A stretch of DNA of 64,000 bases, from the NCBI RefSeq assembly GCF_028657905.1, contig NZ_CP117782.1, forward strand, positions 372,001 through 436,000, written 5' to 3'. Source of the DNA: Burkholderia sp. FERM BP-3421. Its GTDB lineage: Bacteria; Pseudomonadota; Gammaproteobacteria; Burkholderiales; Burkholderiaceae. Within the stretch, counting starts at the first letter, position 1, and each line of letters begins with the position of its first letter. A program made the translations under genes and the position numbers. The notes under the pieces are model-generated. The model worked only from the letters and a program-made list of their open reading frames with translations. It ran no database searches and had not been told where the DNA came from. Shown piece after piece: positions 45,114 to 54,014 of this stretch.

Positions 45114-46128
45114 CGCGGGCGGCGCGTGGCTCGATGACTGCCTCGCGCTGACGCTGGGCGGCGCGGCGCCCGAACCGCGCAGCGGGCCGTGCGCGAACGG
45201 CGCGGTGCGCTGGACCTGGCTCGACGAGGGGCTGTTCGCGTTCGAACCGGCCGCGCCGGCTGCCGCGTTGCCGAGCGTGCTCGTGTCGGCGGGCGTGCAC
45301 GGCGACGAGACCGCGCCGATCGAATTGCTGTCGGCGCTCGTGCGCGATCTCGCGCGCGGCGCGCTGCCGCTCGCGTGCCGCCTGCTCGTCGCGCTCGGCA
45401 ATCCGGCTGCGATGCGCGCGGGCGAACGCTACCTCGACGACGATCTGAACCGTCTGTTCAGCGGCCGCCACGCGCAGCATGCGACGAGTCGCGAAGCGCC
45501 GCGCGCGGCGCGGCTCGAAGCGGCCGCGCGCGCGTTTTTCGACGCGGCGGCGGGGGCGCGCTGGCACGTCGACATGCATACGGCGATCCGCGCGTCGGTG
45601 TTCGAGCGTTTCGCGCTGCTGCCGCATACGGGCGCGGCGCCGACCCGCGCCATGTTCGAATGGCTCGGCGGCGCGCAGATCATGGCGGTGCTGCTGCATA
45701 CCGCGAAGGGCAATACGTTTTCGCACTTCTGTGCGGAGCGGTGCGGCGCGCTCGCCTGCACGCTCGAACTCGGCAAGGTGATGCCGTTCGGCCAAAACGA
45801 CCTCGCGCGTTTCGCGGGCGCGGACGACGCGGTGCGGCGGCTGGCGGCGGGCATGCCCGCCGCGGGCGGCGCGTTGCCGCGCGTGTTCACGGTGATCGAC
45901 CAGATCACGAAGCACAGCGACGCATTCGAGCTGTTCGTCGCGACGGACGTGCCGAACTTCACGCCGTTCGCGCGCGGCGCGCTGCTCGCGCGCGACGGCG
46001 CTTACCGCTACGAAGTCCGGCACGACGAGGAGCGCATCGTGTTCCCGAATCCGACCGTCAAGCCGGGCCTGCGCGCCGGGCTGATGGTGATCGAGACGAC
46101 CGACGCCACGCACGCCGCGCTCGCGTGA
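45097..46128 (+). CDS. astE: Succinylglutamate desuccinylase
   Basis: The 343-residue zinc carboxypeptidase-like protein releases glutamate and succinate, the last step of the pathway. Zinc ligands are His and Glu in SAGVHGDETAPIE and a later His in WHVDMHTAIR; the catalytic Glu is in CTLELGKVMPFGQND. It overlaps astB by 17 bp. This closes the aru operon: all five enzymes (six genes) are present and intact. Confidence 0.95.
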   Translation: MTSSADAGGAWLDDCLALTLGGAAPEPRSGPCANGAVRWTWLDEGLFAFEPAAPAAALPSVLVSAGVHGDETAPIELLSALVRDLARGALPLACRLLVALGNPAAMRAGERYLDDDLNRLFSGRHAQHATSREAPRAARLEAAARAFFDAAAGARWHVDMHTAIRASVFERFALLPHTGAAPTRAMFEWLGGAQIMAVLLHTAKGNTFSHFCAERCGALACTLELGKVMPFGQNDLARFAGADDAVRRLAAGMPAAGGALPRVFTVIDQITKHSDAFELFVATDVPNFTPFARGALLARDGAYRYEVRHDEERIVFPNPTVKPGLRAGLMVIETTDATHAALA

Positions 46129-46158
46129 TGCAGGCGCGGCGCGCGCGGCGCGTATGCG

Positions 46159-46287
46159 TCAGCGCCCGAGGCCTTCCGCCGCGAGCGCGTCGCGCACCGT
46201 CGGGCGCTCGGCGATCCGCGCCATGAACGCGAGCAGATGCGGATACGGCGCGAGCGGAATCCGCAGGACATTCGACCAGTTCGCGAT
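46159..46287 (-). pseudogene. C-terminal remnant of a glutathione S-transferase
   Basis: On the minus strand the last 40 or so codons read NWSNVLRIPLAPYPHLLAF then MARIAERPTVRDALAAEGLGR, a typical end of a GstA-like protein. Upstream the similarity stops abruptly near 46287, where a plus-strand LysR remnant begins. The N-terminal thioredoxin domain and most of the helical domain are gone, so the piece cannot be functional. The longer open frame that continues upstream is antisense shadow. Confidence 0.75.
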
Positions 46288-46754
46288 CGTGTCGCGGTGC
46301 GCGCGACGCGCCGCGCGCCGGAACACCTGATCGGCCGCGCGGTCGGCGCGCTGCGGATCGCGGTGTTCGCGCCGGCCGCGCAGGCGGCGCGGCTGCGCGA
46401 CCCCGCCGCCCGGCGCGAATGCGACTGGGCGGCGCCCGACCTGGCGCTGTCGCATCAGCCCTCGGTGGCCTGGCGTCGCCGCCGCCATCCCGAGATCGAG
46501 CCGCGCTACCGGGTGAACTGCGTGATGTCGGTATGCGAACTGGTGGAGGCGGGGCTCGCGATGGGCGTGCTGCCGGTCTTCCTCGCGCGCGGCCGGCCCG
46601 GGTTGGCCCAGGTGAGCCCGCGGCTCGACGAGAACGAATCGCAGCTGTGGTGTGGGTGCTCGCGCATCCCGATGCGCGGCATCTGCCGCGTGTGTCGGCG
46701 GTGTACGCGCATCTGGCCGACGCGCTGGCCGAGGCGGGCGGCGCGGCCGATTGA
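46288..46754 (+). pseudogene. LysR-type regulator remnant, N-terminally deleted and frameshifted
   Basis: Plus-strand codons give the last part of a LysR effector domain: DRVAVRATRRAPEHLIGRAVG, CDWAAPDLALSHQPSVAWRR, RVNCVMSVCELVEAGLAMGV, LPVFLARGRPGLAQVSPRLD and ENESQLW. There the frame breaks at an exact 5-bp duplication (tgtggtgtgg, 46646-46655); in the next frame it resumes as VLAHPDARHLPRVSAVYAHL and ends at a TGA at 46752. The DNA-binding domain is absent. With the adjoining GST remnant this is the scar of a deleted divergent LysR-GST pair. Confidence 0.8.
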
Positions 46755-47013
46755 CGCCGCCCGCTTGCGCGCGTGCGACACGGATTTGCGGAATCGGCCG
46801 AGCCGGGCCGGCGACCGTTGCGCGCACTGCAACAGGCGGACCGAAGCGGCGCTCGACCGGAACGGCGGGCGCGGGGCGGTACAATCGCGGGTTCGCGGCT
46901 GTTGCGCCGCATCACGAGGAGCCCGGCCATTTGTCCGGGAATACCGGCGCTGCAAAGATGCGCCGGACCGATTGTTGATCGAACCTGTTCCATCGTACGA
47001 GGAGAACCCCCTG

Positions 47014-47808
47014 ATGAAGTTGAACTGGCGAAAGATGGCCGCGCATGCGGTGGTGACGGCCACGGCGCTGGCGGCGGGCAGTGCGTTTGCCGCCGACCTG
47101 AAGGAAGTGCGTTTCGGCGTCGAGGCGTCGTATGCCCCCTTCGAATACAAGACGCCCGACGGCAAGCTTGCCGGTTTTGACATCGACGTCGGCAACGCGG
47201 TGTGCGCGAAGCTGAAGGTCAAGTGCGTGTGGGTCGAGAATGCATTCGACGGGCTGATCCCGGCATTGCAGGCGCGCAAGTTCGACGCGATCAACTCGGA
47301 CATGACGATCACCGAGCAGCGTCGCAAGGCGATCGACTTCACGGATCCGATCTATACGATCCCGAACCAACTGATCGCGAAGGCGGGCAGCGCGCTGCGG
47401 CCGACGCCGGCCTCGCTGAAGGGCAAGCGGGTGGGCGTGCTGCAGGGCACGATCCAGGAAGCGTACGCGAAGAAGCGCTGGGCGCCGGCGGGCGTGGAAG
47501 TGGTGCCCTACCAGACCCAGGATCTGGCGTATGAAGACCTGAAGTCGGGCCGGCTCGACGCGACCTTCCAGGATTCCGAGGCAGGCGCGAAGGGCTTCCT
47601 GAGCAAGCCGCAGGGCGCGGGCTTCGCGTTCGCGGGCGGCCACGTGTCGGATACCGAGATCCTCGGCATCGGCGTGGGCTACGGCCTGCGCAAGGGCGAT
47701 GCGCAGCTGAAGACCGCGCTGAACCAGGCGTTGAAGGATCTGAAGGCCGACGGCACGATCGACGGCCTGGCGAAGCAGTACTTCAGCGTGCCCGTCACGC
47801 TGAAGTGA
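47014..47808 (+). CDS. Basic amino-acid ABC transporter binding protein (ArgT/HisJ/AotJ type)
   Basis: The 264-residue periplasmic protein has a signal peptide (AAHAVVTATALAAGSAFAAD) and the family 3 solute-binding pattern: VRFGVEASYAPFEYKTPDGKL, GFDIDVGNAVCAKLKVKCVW, DGLIPALQARKFDAINSDM, and GIGVGYGLRKGD. The pair of cysteines in AVCAKLKVKCVW is typical of lysine/arginine/ornithine binders. The ATG at 47014 follows gaggag; the same frame is open far upstream only because it reads through the LysR remnant. It probably feeds the HisQMP transporter encoded 10 kb upstream. A terminator follows. Confidence 0.92.
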   Translation: MKLNWRKMAAHAVVTATALAAGSAFAADLKEVRFGVEASYAPFEYKTPDGKLAGFDIDVGNAVCAKLKVKCVWVENAFDGLIPALQARKFDAINSDMTITEQRRKAIDFTDPIYTIPNQLIAKAGSALRPTPASLKGKRVGVLQGTIQEAYAKKRWAPAGVEVVPYQTQDLAYEDLKSGRLDATFQDSEAGAKGFLSKPQGAGFAFAGGHVSDTEILGIGVGYGLRKGDAQLKTALNQALKDLKADGTIDGLAKQYFSVPVTLK

Positions 47809-47843
47809 TCCGCGCGCGGCCCGGGGCCGCGCAACGATCGAGC

Positions 47844-47870
47844 AACCGGCCGCTTATGCGGCCGGTTTTG
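47844..47870 (+). terminator. Rho-independent terminator after the binding-protein gene
   Basis: aaccggccgc TTAT gcggccggtt is a perfect 10-bp stem followed by ttgtttt. It lies 36 bp after the stop codon and closes this gene. Confidence 0.88.
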
Positions 47871-48025
47871 TTTTGGAGGATCAAACGCGCGCGGATTCGC
47901 GAGCGACAGGCGTCAATTTGCCGGTGTATCATCACCCGCTTAATTATTGAGATAAGAATGGCGGACGACGAGAGCCGCAGCGGCCGGAAATCAGCCTACG
48001 AGAAATCTGCAACCGGGGAACAGAG

Positions 48026-49330
48026 ATGGAGAACAGGACCGTGCCGGGGCTAGGCGCCGAGGACGGAGCGGGGGACGAGGGGACGGATGCGCCGGAGGCG
48101 TTGGCCTTGCTGGTGAGCCGGCAGCCGCTGGTGGATCGCGACGGATTGTTGAACGGATTTGCGCTGCGGGTGCGAGAGGATCTCGGCGAGTGGCCGGAGG
48201 CGCTGGTGGCGGGGATCCGTGAAGCGGGCGTGCGGGCGTCGCTGGGCGGGCACAAGGCGCTGCTCGCGGCGACCCGGCCGTTGCTGTTCGCGGACGCGAT
48301 GCAGGCGTTGACGCCCGAGCGTTATACGTTCGAGTTGTCGGCGCAGATGGAGATCGACGGTGATTTGATTGTGCGGCTGGTGGCGTTGCATCGGCGGCGA
48401 TACCGGTTTGTGCTGGACGGGGTGGCCGAGCCGGGCCCGGGGTTTGCGCAATTGCTGCCGTATGTGGAGGCGGTGAAGCTGGATCTGGAGCGGATCGCGG
48501 GGCCGATGCTGCGCAAGCTGGTGGACGCGATGAAGGCGGCGGGCAAGCGCCTGATCGCGACGAACGTGGAGACGCCGGAGCGGCAGGAGCAGGCGAAGGC
48601 GCTCGGTTTCGTGCAGTTCCAGGGCTACTGTTTCGCGCATCGGCATGTGAGCCCGTCGCGGCGGGTGAGTGCGCCTCGGCATGCGTTGCTGAACCTGATG
48701 CAGCTGTTGGCGACCGATCCGAACGTCGCGCAGCTCGAAGTCGAGTTGAAGCTGAACCCGGTGCTGGTGATGCATTTGATGCGGCTGGCGAATACCGGGG
48801 AAGCGGGGATCGGGCGTCAGGCGACGACCTTGCGCGAGGCGATTGCGGCGACCGGGACCAACCGGATTGCGCGCTGGACGCAGATCCTGCTGTATGCGGA
48901 TGGGCGCAAGGTCGCGCTGGAGAATGATCCGCTGGTGCAGTTGGCGGCGACGCGGGCGCGGTTCATGGAACTGGCGGCGATGGCGTTGCCGGACGCGGAC
49001 CGGCGGACCGTGGAGGCGGCGTTTCTGGTAGGGGCGTTGTCGTTGATCGATGCGGTGTTTGGGGATCCGATCGCGGTGACGCTCGATGATCTGACCGTGT
49101 CGCCGACGGTGCGCGCGGCGATCTTGTCCCGGGACGGGGCGCTGGGCGCGCTGCTCGACGTGATCGTCGGGATCGAGCGCGCCGATTGGGCGGCGGTCGA
49201 GGTGGGGTGCGGGAGGCTCGTGGGCTTCTCCTCCGCCGAGGCGGGCAAGGTCGCGCTCAAGGCTGCCGCCTGGGCCGCCAGTGCGGATTACACGCTCGAT
49301 GCGGTGGGGTTGGGGCGGTTCCAGAACTGA
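48026..49330 (+). CDS. EAL-HDOD domain signalling protein
   Basis: The 434-residue protein starts with a reduced EAL-like domain (about 25-225, opening LVSRQPLVDRDGLLNGFAL) that lacks a recognisable EAL signature and most metal-binding residues; the motif around VEAVKLDLERI recalls the KID(R/L) strand. An HDOD domain follows (about 225-420: LLNLMQLLATDPNVAQLEVELK and MRLANTGEAGIG). Such proteins, like YuxH/CdgJ, generally do not cleave c-di-GMP but act in motility or stress signalling through protein contacts. It is monocistronic as far as can be seen. Confidence 0.85.
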   Translation: MENRTVPGLGAEDGAGDEGTDAPEALALLVSRQPLVDRDGLLNGFALRVREDLGEWPEALVAGIREAGVRASLGGHKALLAATRPLLFADAMQALTPERYTFELSAQMEIDGDLIVRLVALHRRRYRFVLDGVAEPGPGFAQLLPYVEAVKLDLERIAGPMLRKLVDAMKAAGKRLIATNVETPERQEQAKALGFVQFQGYCFAHRHVSPSRRVSAPRHALLNLMQLLATDPNVAQLEVELKLNPVLVMHLMRLANTGEAGIGRQATTLREAIAATGTNRIARWTQILLYADGRKVALENDPLVQLAATRARFMELAAMALPDADRRTVEAAFLVGALSLIDAVFGDPIAVTLDDLTVSPTVRAAILSRDGALGALLDVIVGIERADWAAVEVGCGRLVGFSSAEAGKVALKAAAWAASADYTLDAVGLGRFQN

Positions 49331-49794
49331 GCGGAATTGGGCTGGATGTGATGCACCCGGTCAGCAGGCGCCCGCTGCGTGGATTCGGCGGAGGATCGTT
49401 CAGCCCGCAGGCGAAGACGATCCGGGCGGGTTGCGGGAAGCACGGCTTCGAGTGCGACGGCCTGCTTTTCCCGCTTCCGGGTGGCGCCGCAGCCGCCTGC
49501 GACGTGTTGACCCAGGGATACCGAAGGCGTGCACGGGAGACCGGCGTTGCCGGTCTCCCGATACATGCGTACTCGCCGCCATCGCATCGGTATCCGCGCG
49601 CCATCGCCTCATGGGGGTTGAAGCGATATCCATGAATCACCGAGAGGACAGGCGCGAGCAGCGTGACGCTTCTCGGCGACGGCGAGACGAATGTGGTCGG
49701 CTCGAACGTCCCGGGCCGCACGTGATCGCACGACCTTTCCGCCAGCTGCCGGCGCACGCTCCGGGCAACTTGCGGGCCCATCGACCACGGGCGC
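49331..49794 (+). other. Intergenic region with a perfect hairpin
   Basis: No gene is supported in these 464 bp between converging transcripts. At 49534-49560 cgggagaccgg and ccggtctcccg form a perfect 11-bp stem around cgttg. It lacks a T tract and is about 200 bp from either stop codon, so its role is unclear. Confidence 0.4.
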
Positions 49795-50568
49795 CTAGCC
49801 TCCGTAAATATCGAAATCGAAGTACTTCTTTTCGAGACTCTTGTAGGTGCCGTCTTTGAGCATGTCGGCGATCGCCTTATTGATCTTTACCCGCAGATCG
49901 ACGTCCTCCTTGCGCAGGCCGATGCCGGTGCCGCTGCCGAGGATCTTCTCGTCGACGAGTTCCGCCCCGACGAGCTGGAAGCCGGCGCCGCGCGGCGTTT
50001 TCAGGAACGCAATATCGGCTTGGACCTCATCCTGCAACGCACCGTCCAATCGGCCCGAGAGCAGATCGGTATAGACCTGGTCCTGATTCTGGTAGGACAT
50101 GACCTTCACGCCCTTCGGCTCCCAGTAGGTCTTCGCGTAGGTTTCCTCGGTCGAGCCCTGCTCGACGCCGACCACCTTGCCGGCCAGCGACTCCGGTGTC
50201 GGAAGCAGCCCTGAGCCCTTCTTCGCGACAAGGCGCCTCGGCTCCTTATAAAGCCTGTCGGAGAAGTCGATCTGTTCGGCGCGCTTCGGCGTAATCGACA
50301 TGGACGACAGCACGCCGTCGAATTTCTTTGCCTTCAGTGCGGGAATCATCCCGTCGAAGTCATTCTCGACCCACACGCATTTTGCCTTGAGGCGCGCGCA
50401 GATCTGGTTGCCGAGATCGATGTCGAAGCCGACCAGGCCGCCGTCGGCGCGCTTCGATGCGAACGGCGCATAGCTGGCATCCACGCCAAACCGGACGACT
50501 GTCCAATCTTTCGCATAGACAGTCGTGGAACTGGCCACGATAGCAAGGTACAGGGCAAGCTTTTTCAT
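49795..50568 (-). CDS. Amino-acid ABC transporter binding protein next to hutH
   Basis: The 257-residue periplasmic protein has a signal peptide ending VYAKD and is a paralogue of the binding protein at 47014: VRFGVDASYAPFASKRADGGL, GFDIDLGNQICARLKAKCVW, DGMIPALKAKKFDGVLSSMS. It is therefore a lysine/arginine/ornithine/histidine-type binder. No permease or ATPase gene is adjacent, so it likely shares the HisQMP system. It lies 113 bp downstream of hutH on the same strand, suggesting that histidine or a relative is its ligand; this is inference. Confidence 0.9.
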   Translation of the reverse strand: MKKLALYLAIVASSTTVYAKDWTVVRFGVDASYAPFASKRADGGLVGFDIDLGNQICARLKAKCVWVENDFDGMIPALKAKKFDGVLSSMSITPKRAEQIDFSDRLYKEPRRLVAKKGSGLLPTPESLAGKVVGVEQGSTEETYAKTYWEPKGVKVMSYQNQDQVYTDLLSGRLDGALQDEVQADIAFLKTPRGAGFQLVGAELVDEKILGSGTGIGLRKEDVDLRVKINKAIADMLKDGTYKSLEKKYFDFDIYGG

Positions 50569-50681
50569 AAATTCTCCATGGATTGACTTCGCGATATCGA
50601 ATGCGTCAAGCGGTAGGCACGAAGGGGGTAAATGAAACGGGATTGGCTGGATGATTCAATATGAAGCAGTCCTCGGAGCGT

Positions 50682-52223
50682 TCACTCCGTGTAGCTGGGG
50701 AGCGTGGTTTGATGTCGATGCGGCAAGTGGTATGTCATGACCCAGTCCTTCGCGGCCTGCAAGTCAGGGGCGAAGAAACGATCCTCGTCGTAAGCGGGCA
50801 CGCGAGCGCGGATCTCGTCGATTGCCGCTTCGATGTTTTCCGCCGAGCGCAGCGGTCGGCGGAATTCGACACCCTGCGCGGCCGCCAGCGCTTCGATCGC
50901 AACCACCCCGGCCGTGTTGTCGACCATCGTCGCCAGCCGCCGGCCGGCGAAGGTTGCCATCGAGACGTGATCTTCCTGATTGGCGGAAGTCGGGAGGCTG
51001 TCGACGCTCGCCGGATGGGCCAATGACTTGTTTTCGGACGCGAGCGCTGCCGCGGTGACTTGCGCGATCATGAATCCGGAATTCAGGCCGCTCTCCTTGA
51101 CGAGAAACGCGGGCAGTCCGCTCAAGTGGGTGTCGAGAAGCAACGCGATGCGTCGCTCCGAAATCGCGCCGATTTCCGCGATCGCAATCGCCAGCGCGTC
51201 CGACGCAAAGGCCACCGGCTCGGCGTGGAAATTGCCGCCCGACAGGATGTCGCCCTCGTTGGAGAAAATCAGTGGATTGTCCGAGGCCGCGTTCGATTCA
51301 ACACGCAACACCTCGGCCGCGTTGCGGATCTGCTGGAGGCACGCGCCCATCACCTGAGGCTGACAACGAATGGAATAGGGGTCCTGAACGCGCCCGCAAT
51401 CGGCGTGCGAATCAAGGATGGCGCTGCCGTCGAGCATGTCGGCGTAGATAGCCGCCACGTCGATTTGACCTTGCTGTCCGCGTGCTGCATGAATCCGCGC
51501 GTCGAACGGCACCTTGGAGCCCATGATGGCCTCCAGCGACAGCGAGCCTGTCGTGACGGCGGCGGCGAATACGCGCTCGGCGCCGAACAGGCCGACGAGG
51601 CCGAGCGCCGTCGACACTTGCGTGCCGTTGAGCAGCGCCAGACCTTCCTTGGGCCCGAGTTCCAGCGGCGCGACGCCGGCGAGTTCGAGTGCGTCGAGCG
51701 CGCTCATCTCGGTTCCGCGATAGTTCACGCGCCCCACGCCGATGAGCGCGGCGGCCAGGTGGGCCAGCGGGGCGAGGTCGCCCGACGCCCCGACCGACCC
51801 CTTCGAAGGAATGCGCGGATAAAACCCGTGGTTCGCGAGTTGGACGATGCGCTCGATGACGACGGGACGGACACCCGAGTAGCCGCGGGCGAGGCTCACG
51901 GCCTTGAGCGCCATGATCAGACGAACGGTCTTGTCGTCGAGGCATTCGCCGGTTCCGACGCTGTGAGAGAGCACCAGGTTTTCCTGGAGTTGCTTCAGCT
52001 TGTCGGTCGGAATGATCGTATGGGCGAGCTTGCCGAAACCGGTATTGATGCCGTAAGCCGTCTTGCCTTCGCTGATCAGCGTGGCGACGACATCCTGAGC
52101 GCGCGCGACGCCTGCCAAGGCCGCCGGATCGATCAGGAACGGCGAGCCCTGCTCATGGATCGAGCGCAACTGGCGCAGCGTCACAGTGCCGGGGGTCAAA
52201 ATGTGTTGGGCAGTCTTGTCCAT
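50682..52223 (-). CDS. hutH: Histidine ammonia-lyase
   Basis: The 513-residue enzyme turns L-histidine into urocanate and ammonia. The self-forming MIO cofactor triad Ala146-Ser147-Gly148 is in GSVGASGDLAPL. Substrate-selecting Ser86-His87 (NLVLSHSVG) and the Glu in SANQEDHVSM are those of histidine lyases, not of the tyrosine or phenylalanine type. Length matches HutH. Unlike ordinary hut operons, no urocanase, imidazolonepropionase or formiminoglutamase gene is nearby; instead it is flanked by an aminotransferase gene (88 bp upstream) and a binding-protein gene on the same strand. Confidence 0.94.
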   Translation of the reverse strand: MDKTAQHILTPGTVTLRQLRSIHEQGSPFLIDPAALAGVARAQDVVATLISEGKTAYGINTGFGKLAHTIIPTDKLKQLQENLVLSHSVGTGECLDDKTVRLIMALKAVSLARGYSGVRPVVIERIVQLANHGFYPRIPSKGSVGASGDLAPLAHLAAALIGVGRVNYRGTEMSALDALELAGVAPLELGPKEGLALLNGTQVSTALGLVGLFGAERVFAAAVTTGSLSLEAIMGSKVPFDARIHAARGQQGQIDVAAIYADMLDGSAILDSHADCGRVQDPYSIRCQPQVMGACLQQIRNAAEVLRVESNAASDNPLIFSNEGDILSGGNFHAEPVAFASDALAIAIAEIGAISERRIALLLDTHLSGLPAFLVKESGLNSGFMIAQVTAAALASENKSLAHPASVDSLPTSANQEDHVSMATFAGRRLATMVDNTAGVVAIEALAAAQGVEFRRPLRSAENIEAAIDEIRARVPAYDEDRFFAPDLQAAKDWVMTYHLPHRHQTTLPSYTE

Positions 52224-52311
52224 GGTCTCGTGATAGATGGGTGAGGGTTGACGCGTCGCGCGGGCCGTCCTGTGAGTCGGGCAGGGGAGATAACCGGGTT
52301 TTTCCGATCGT

Positions 52312-53436
52312 TCAGAGGGTCAGCAGCGCGGAAATGAGTTTCTCGTTTTCTTTTCTGCTTCTAAGGGAAACGCGCAGCGTTGCCGTTTCCTGCAAACCGT
52401 CGAATGAAGTGGCGTCCGCAACGACGATTCCCTTGCGCGCGATTTTCGCCGCGGCTTGCGCGGAAGATTGTGATTGCAATTCGAGCAGCATCATATTGCC
52501 GTGCGATCCAAGCACGCCGATATCCAATTTTTGGCTGATTCTTTCGCGGAAGTAATTGCTTTCCTCCAGAAAGGTGCGGTCGCATCTTGCTATGAATTCC
52601 TCGTCTTCAAGCGCGGCAACCGCCGCGGCGGCAGCCGGGCGCGATACATTAAACGGCGGACGCGCCATTTCGGCGGTATCGATGAGTTTTTCAGCGGCCA
52701 CGACAAAGCCGACACGCATTCCCGCCAAGCCGAAGAACTTGGAAAAGGTCCGCATGACGGCGATGTTGTTCAATTTGTCCGGCAATCTGAGGCACCCTTC
52801 CTTTTTGGGATTGATTAATGCCTCATCCGCGACGAAAATCGTTTGAGGAAAGGATCGGGCCATTTCCTCGATAACGTCGATGTCGATCAGCTCCCCCGTC
52901 GGATTGTTTGGCGAGCAGATGAAAGCCATCGTGATGCGGTTGCTTCGCAAGGCTTCGGTATAGCGATCGGCATCGAACCGCTGGCTCGCTCCGCCCTTTA
53001 CACCAATGACCTCGCAACCGTGCAATTGCGCCTCGAGGGCGTAGCGGGGGAAGGTTGGCAAATGGATGAGGATCGTGTCCCCGGGCGCGGTCCAGGCATG
53101 TATCAGCAATTTGATCACGTCATCGAGGCCGGCGCCAAAGAGAAACTTCCCTTTGGCATGCCGATATTTATTCGAAAGAGCGGCGCGCAATGCCGACAAG
53201 TTGATGTCCGGGTAAAAATTTGCGTTTCCCATCGCCTCGCGCGCAGCCGTGATAGCCGCCGGCGAGCAGCCGAGCGGGTTAACATTGAGCGAGAAATCGA
53301 TCATGCTGGATTGACTCAGACCATATCGATTCGCCAGAAGCTCGAGCGATGTTTCCAGCTCGTACAGGCGCGGTGATTTGGAATTTGGATGATTTTCGTT
53401 CATGTCGATCAAGTATTCGTGGATTGCGCCGAGCAC
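52312..53436 (-). CDS. HisC/CobC-like PLP aminotransferase
   Basis: The product is 374 residues from a GTG start, or 363 from the ATG at 53403; neither has a strong ribosome-binding site. It is a fold-type I enzyme with CSPNNPTG (about 174-181), VADEAL with the PLP-contacting Asp204, and the PLP Lys233 in TFSKFFGLAGMRVGF. The N-end (MIDFSLNVNPLGCSP) recalls histidinol-phosphate aminotransferases and CobC/CobD threonine-phosphate decarboxylases. Next to hutH it may transaminate histidine or a relative, or decarboxylate a phospho-amino acid; this cannot be decided. Codon use is less GC-rich than in the adjacent hutH, hinting at separate origin. Confidence 0.85.
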   Translation of the reverse strand: MLGAIHEYLIDMNENHPNSKSPRLYELETSLELLANRYGLSQSSMIDFSLNVNPLGCSPAAITAAREAMGNANFYPDINLSALRAALSNKYRHAKGKFLFGAGLDDVIKLLIHAWTAPGDTILIHLPTFPRYALEAQLHGCEVIGVKGGASQRFDADRYTEALRSNRITMAFICSPNNPTGELIDIDVIEEMARSFPQTIFVADEALINPKKEGCLRLPDKLNNIAVMRTFSKFFGLAGMRVGFVVAAEKLIDTAEMARPPFNVSRPAAAAAVAALEDEEFIARCDRTFLEESNYFRERISQKLDIGVLGSHGNMMLLELQSQSSAQAAAKIARKGIVVADATSFDGLQETATLRVSLRSRKENEKLISALLTL

Positions 53437-54014
53437 CCGCCGATTCGATGCGGGTTGCTCCCTGTTTGGTAATGATTTATCGATTCGATAATGGGTTCCT
53501 GCTCGGAATAACTTCGAGGCCGTTATTTCAATCCGGAAAATCAGCCATGCGAAATGATTGGTCGATTCATGTGGCGTTTATGTTGCGTTGCGCTGCTCAT
53601 GAACAAGGATCAATGTGTTTCTGAAGCCCGCGCCATGAGCGATCTCTACCCGGCAGCCCGTTGTCGGTAGGTGGTGTTCGAACAGTCGCTTCGCGTCTTT
53701 AGAATCAGGCGATTGGCACGATCATCCGTCGTGATCGCGCCTGACGGGCGCCCGGCAATGGCGAGCCCTCATGCCTTGCTCGCCCGCAAGACAGGAGCCG
53801 CGTCCCGGTGTGTGCGCGGCCCGGGTTCGCCCGCCTTGATGCATCGAGCCGCACGGCCGCGTGCCTGTTAGTTTGCATAATGGATCGGGGGTGCCAAGCA
53901 ATCCTCCACGATGCGTCTCCTGATCGACTCCGTGCTATATCCGACGAACCTATCGTAGACTACGCGAGGTGATCAAAATAGCGAATTGTTCTAATCGAGG
54001 CATTAGGCTGACTT
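53437..54014. other. Divergent control region between aminotransferase and LysR genes
   Basis: About 580 bp, AT-rich at 53470-53620, holds no supportable gene. It separates the divergent aminotransferase and LysR genes and contains two short dyads: ttatcg att cgataa (53477-53491) and cgtag a ctacg (53954-53964). Confidence 0.45.
53477..53491. promoter_or_regulatory. Operator-like dyad upstream of the aminotransferase gene
   Basis: ttatcg att cgataa is a perfect 6-bp inverted repeat with a 3-bp centre, about 40 bp upstream of the aminotransferase GTG. It lies in AT-rich DNA where the minus-strand promoter is expected. A link with the LysR protein is inference. Confidence 0.35.

Noticed and set aside
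46237..47808. A single 523-codon frame suggesting a LysR-binding protein fusion
   Set aside because: The first part reads through a frameshifted LysR remnant; the binding protein has its own gaggag site, ATG at 47014 and signal peptide.
50682..52223. A tyrosine or phenylalanine ammonia-lyase
   Set aside because: The selectivity pair is Ser-His and the later Glu of histidine lyases is present, unlike His-Leu or Phe-Leu types.
52312..53436. Calling the aminotransferase cobC/cobD of cobalamin synthesis
   Set aside because: Motifs are shared by HisC and CobC/CobD enzymes and no cobalamin genes are near; only a family-level call is justified.
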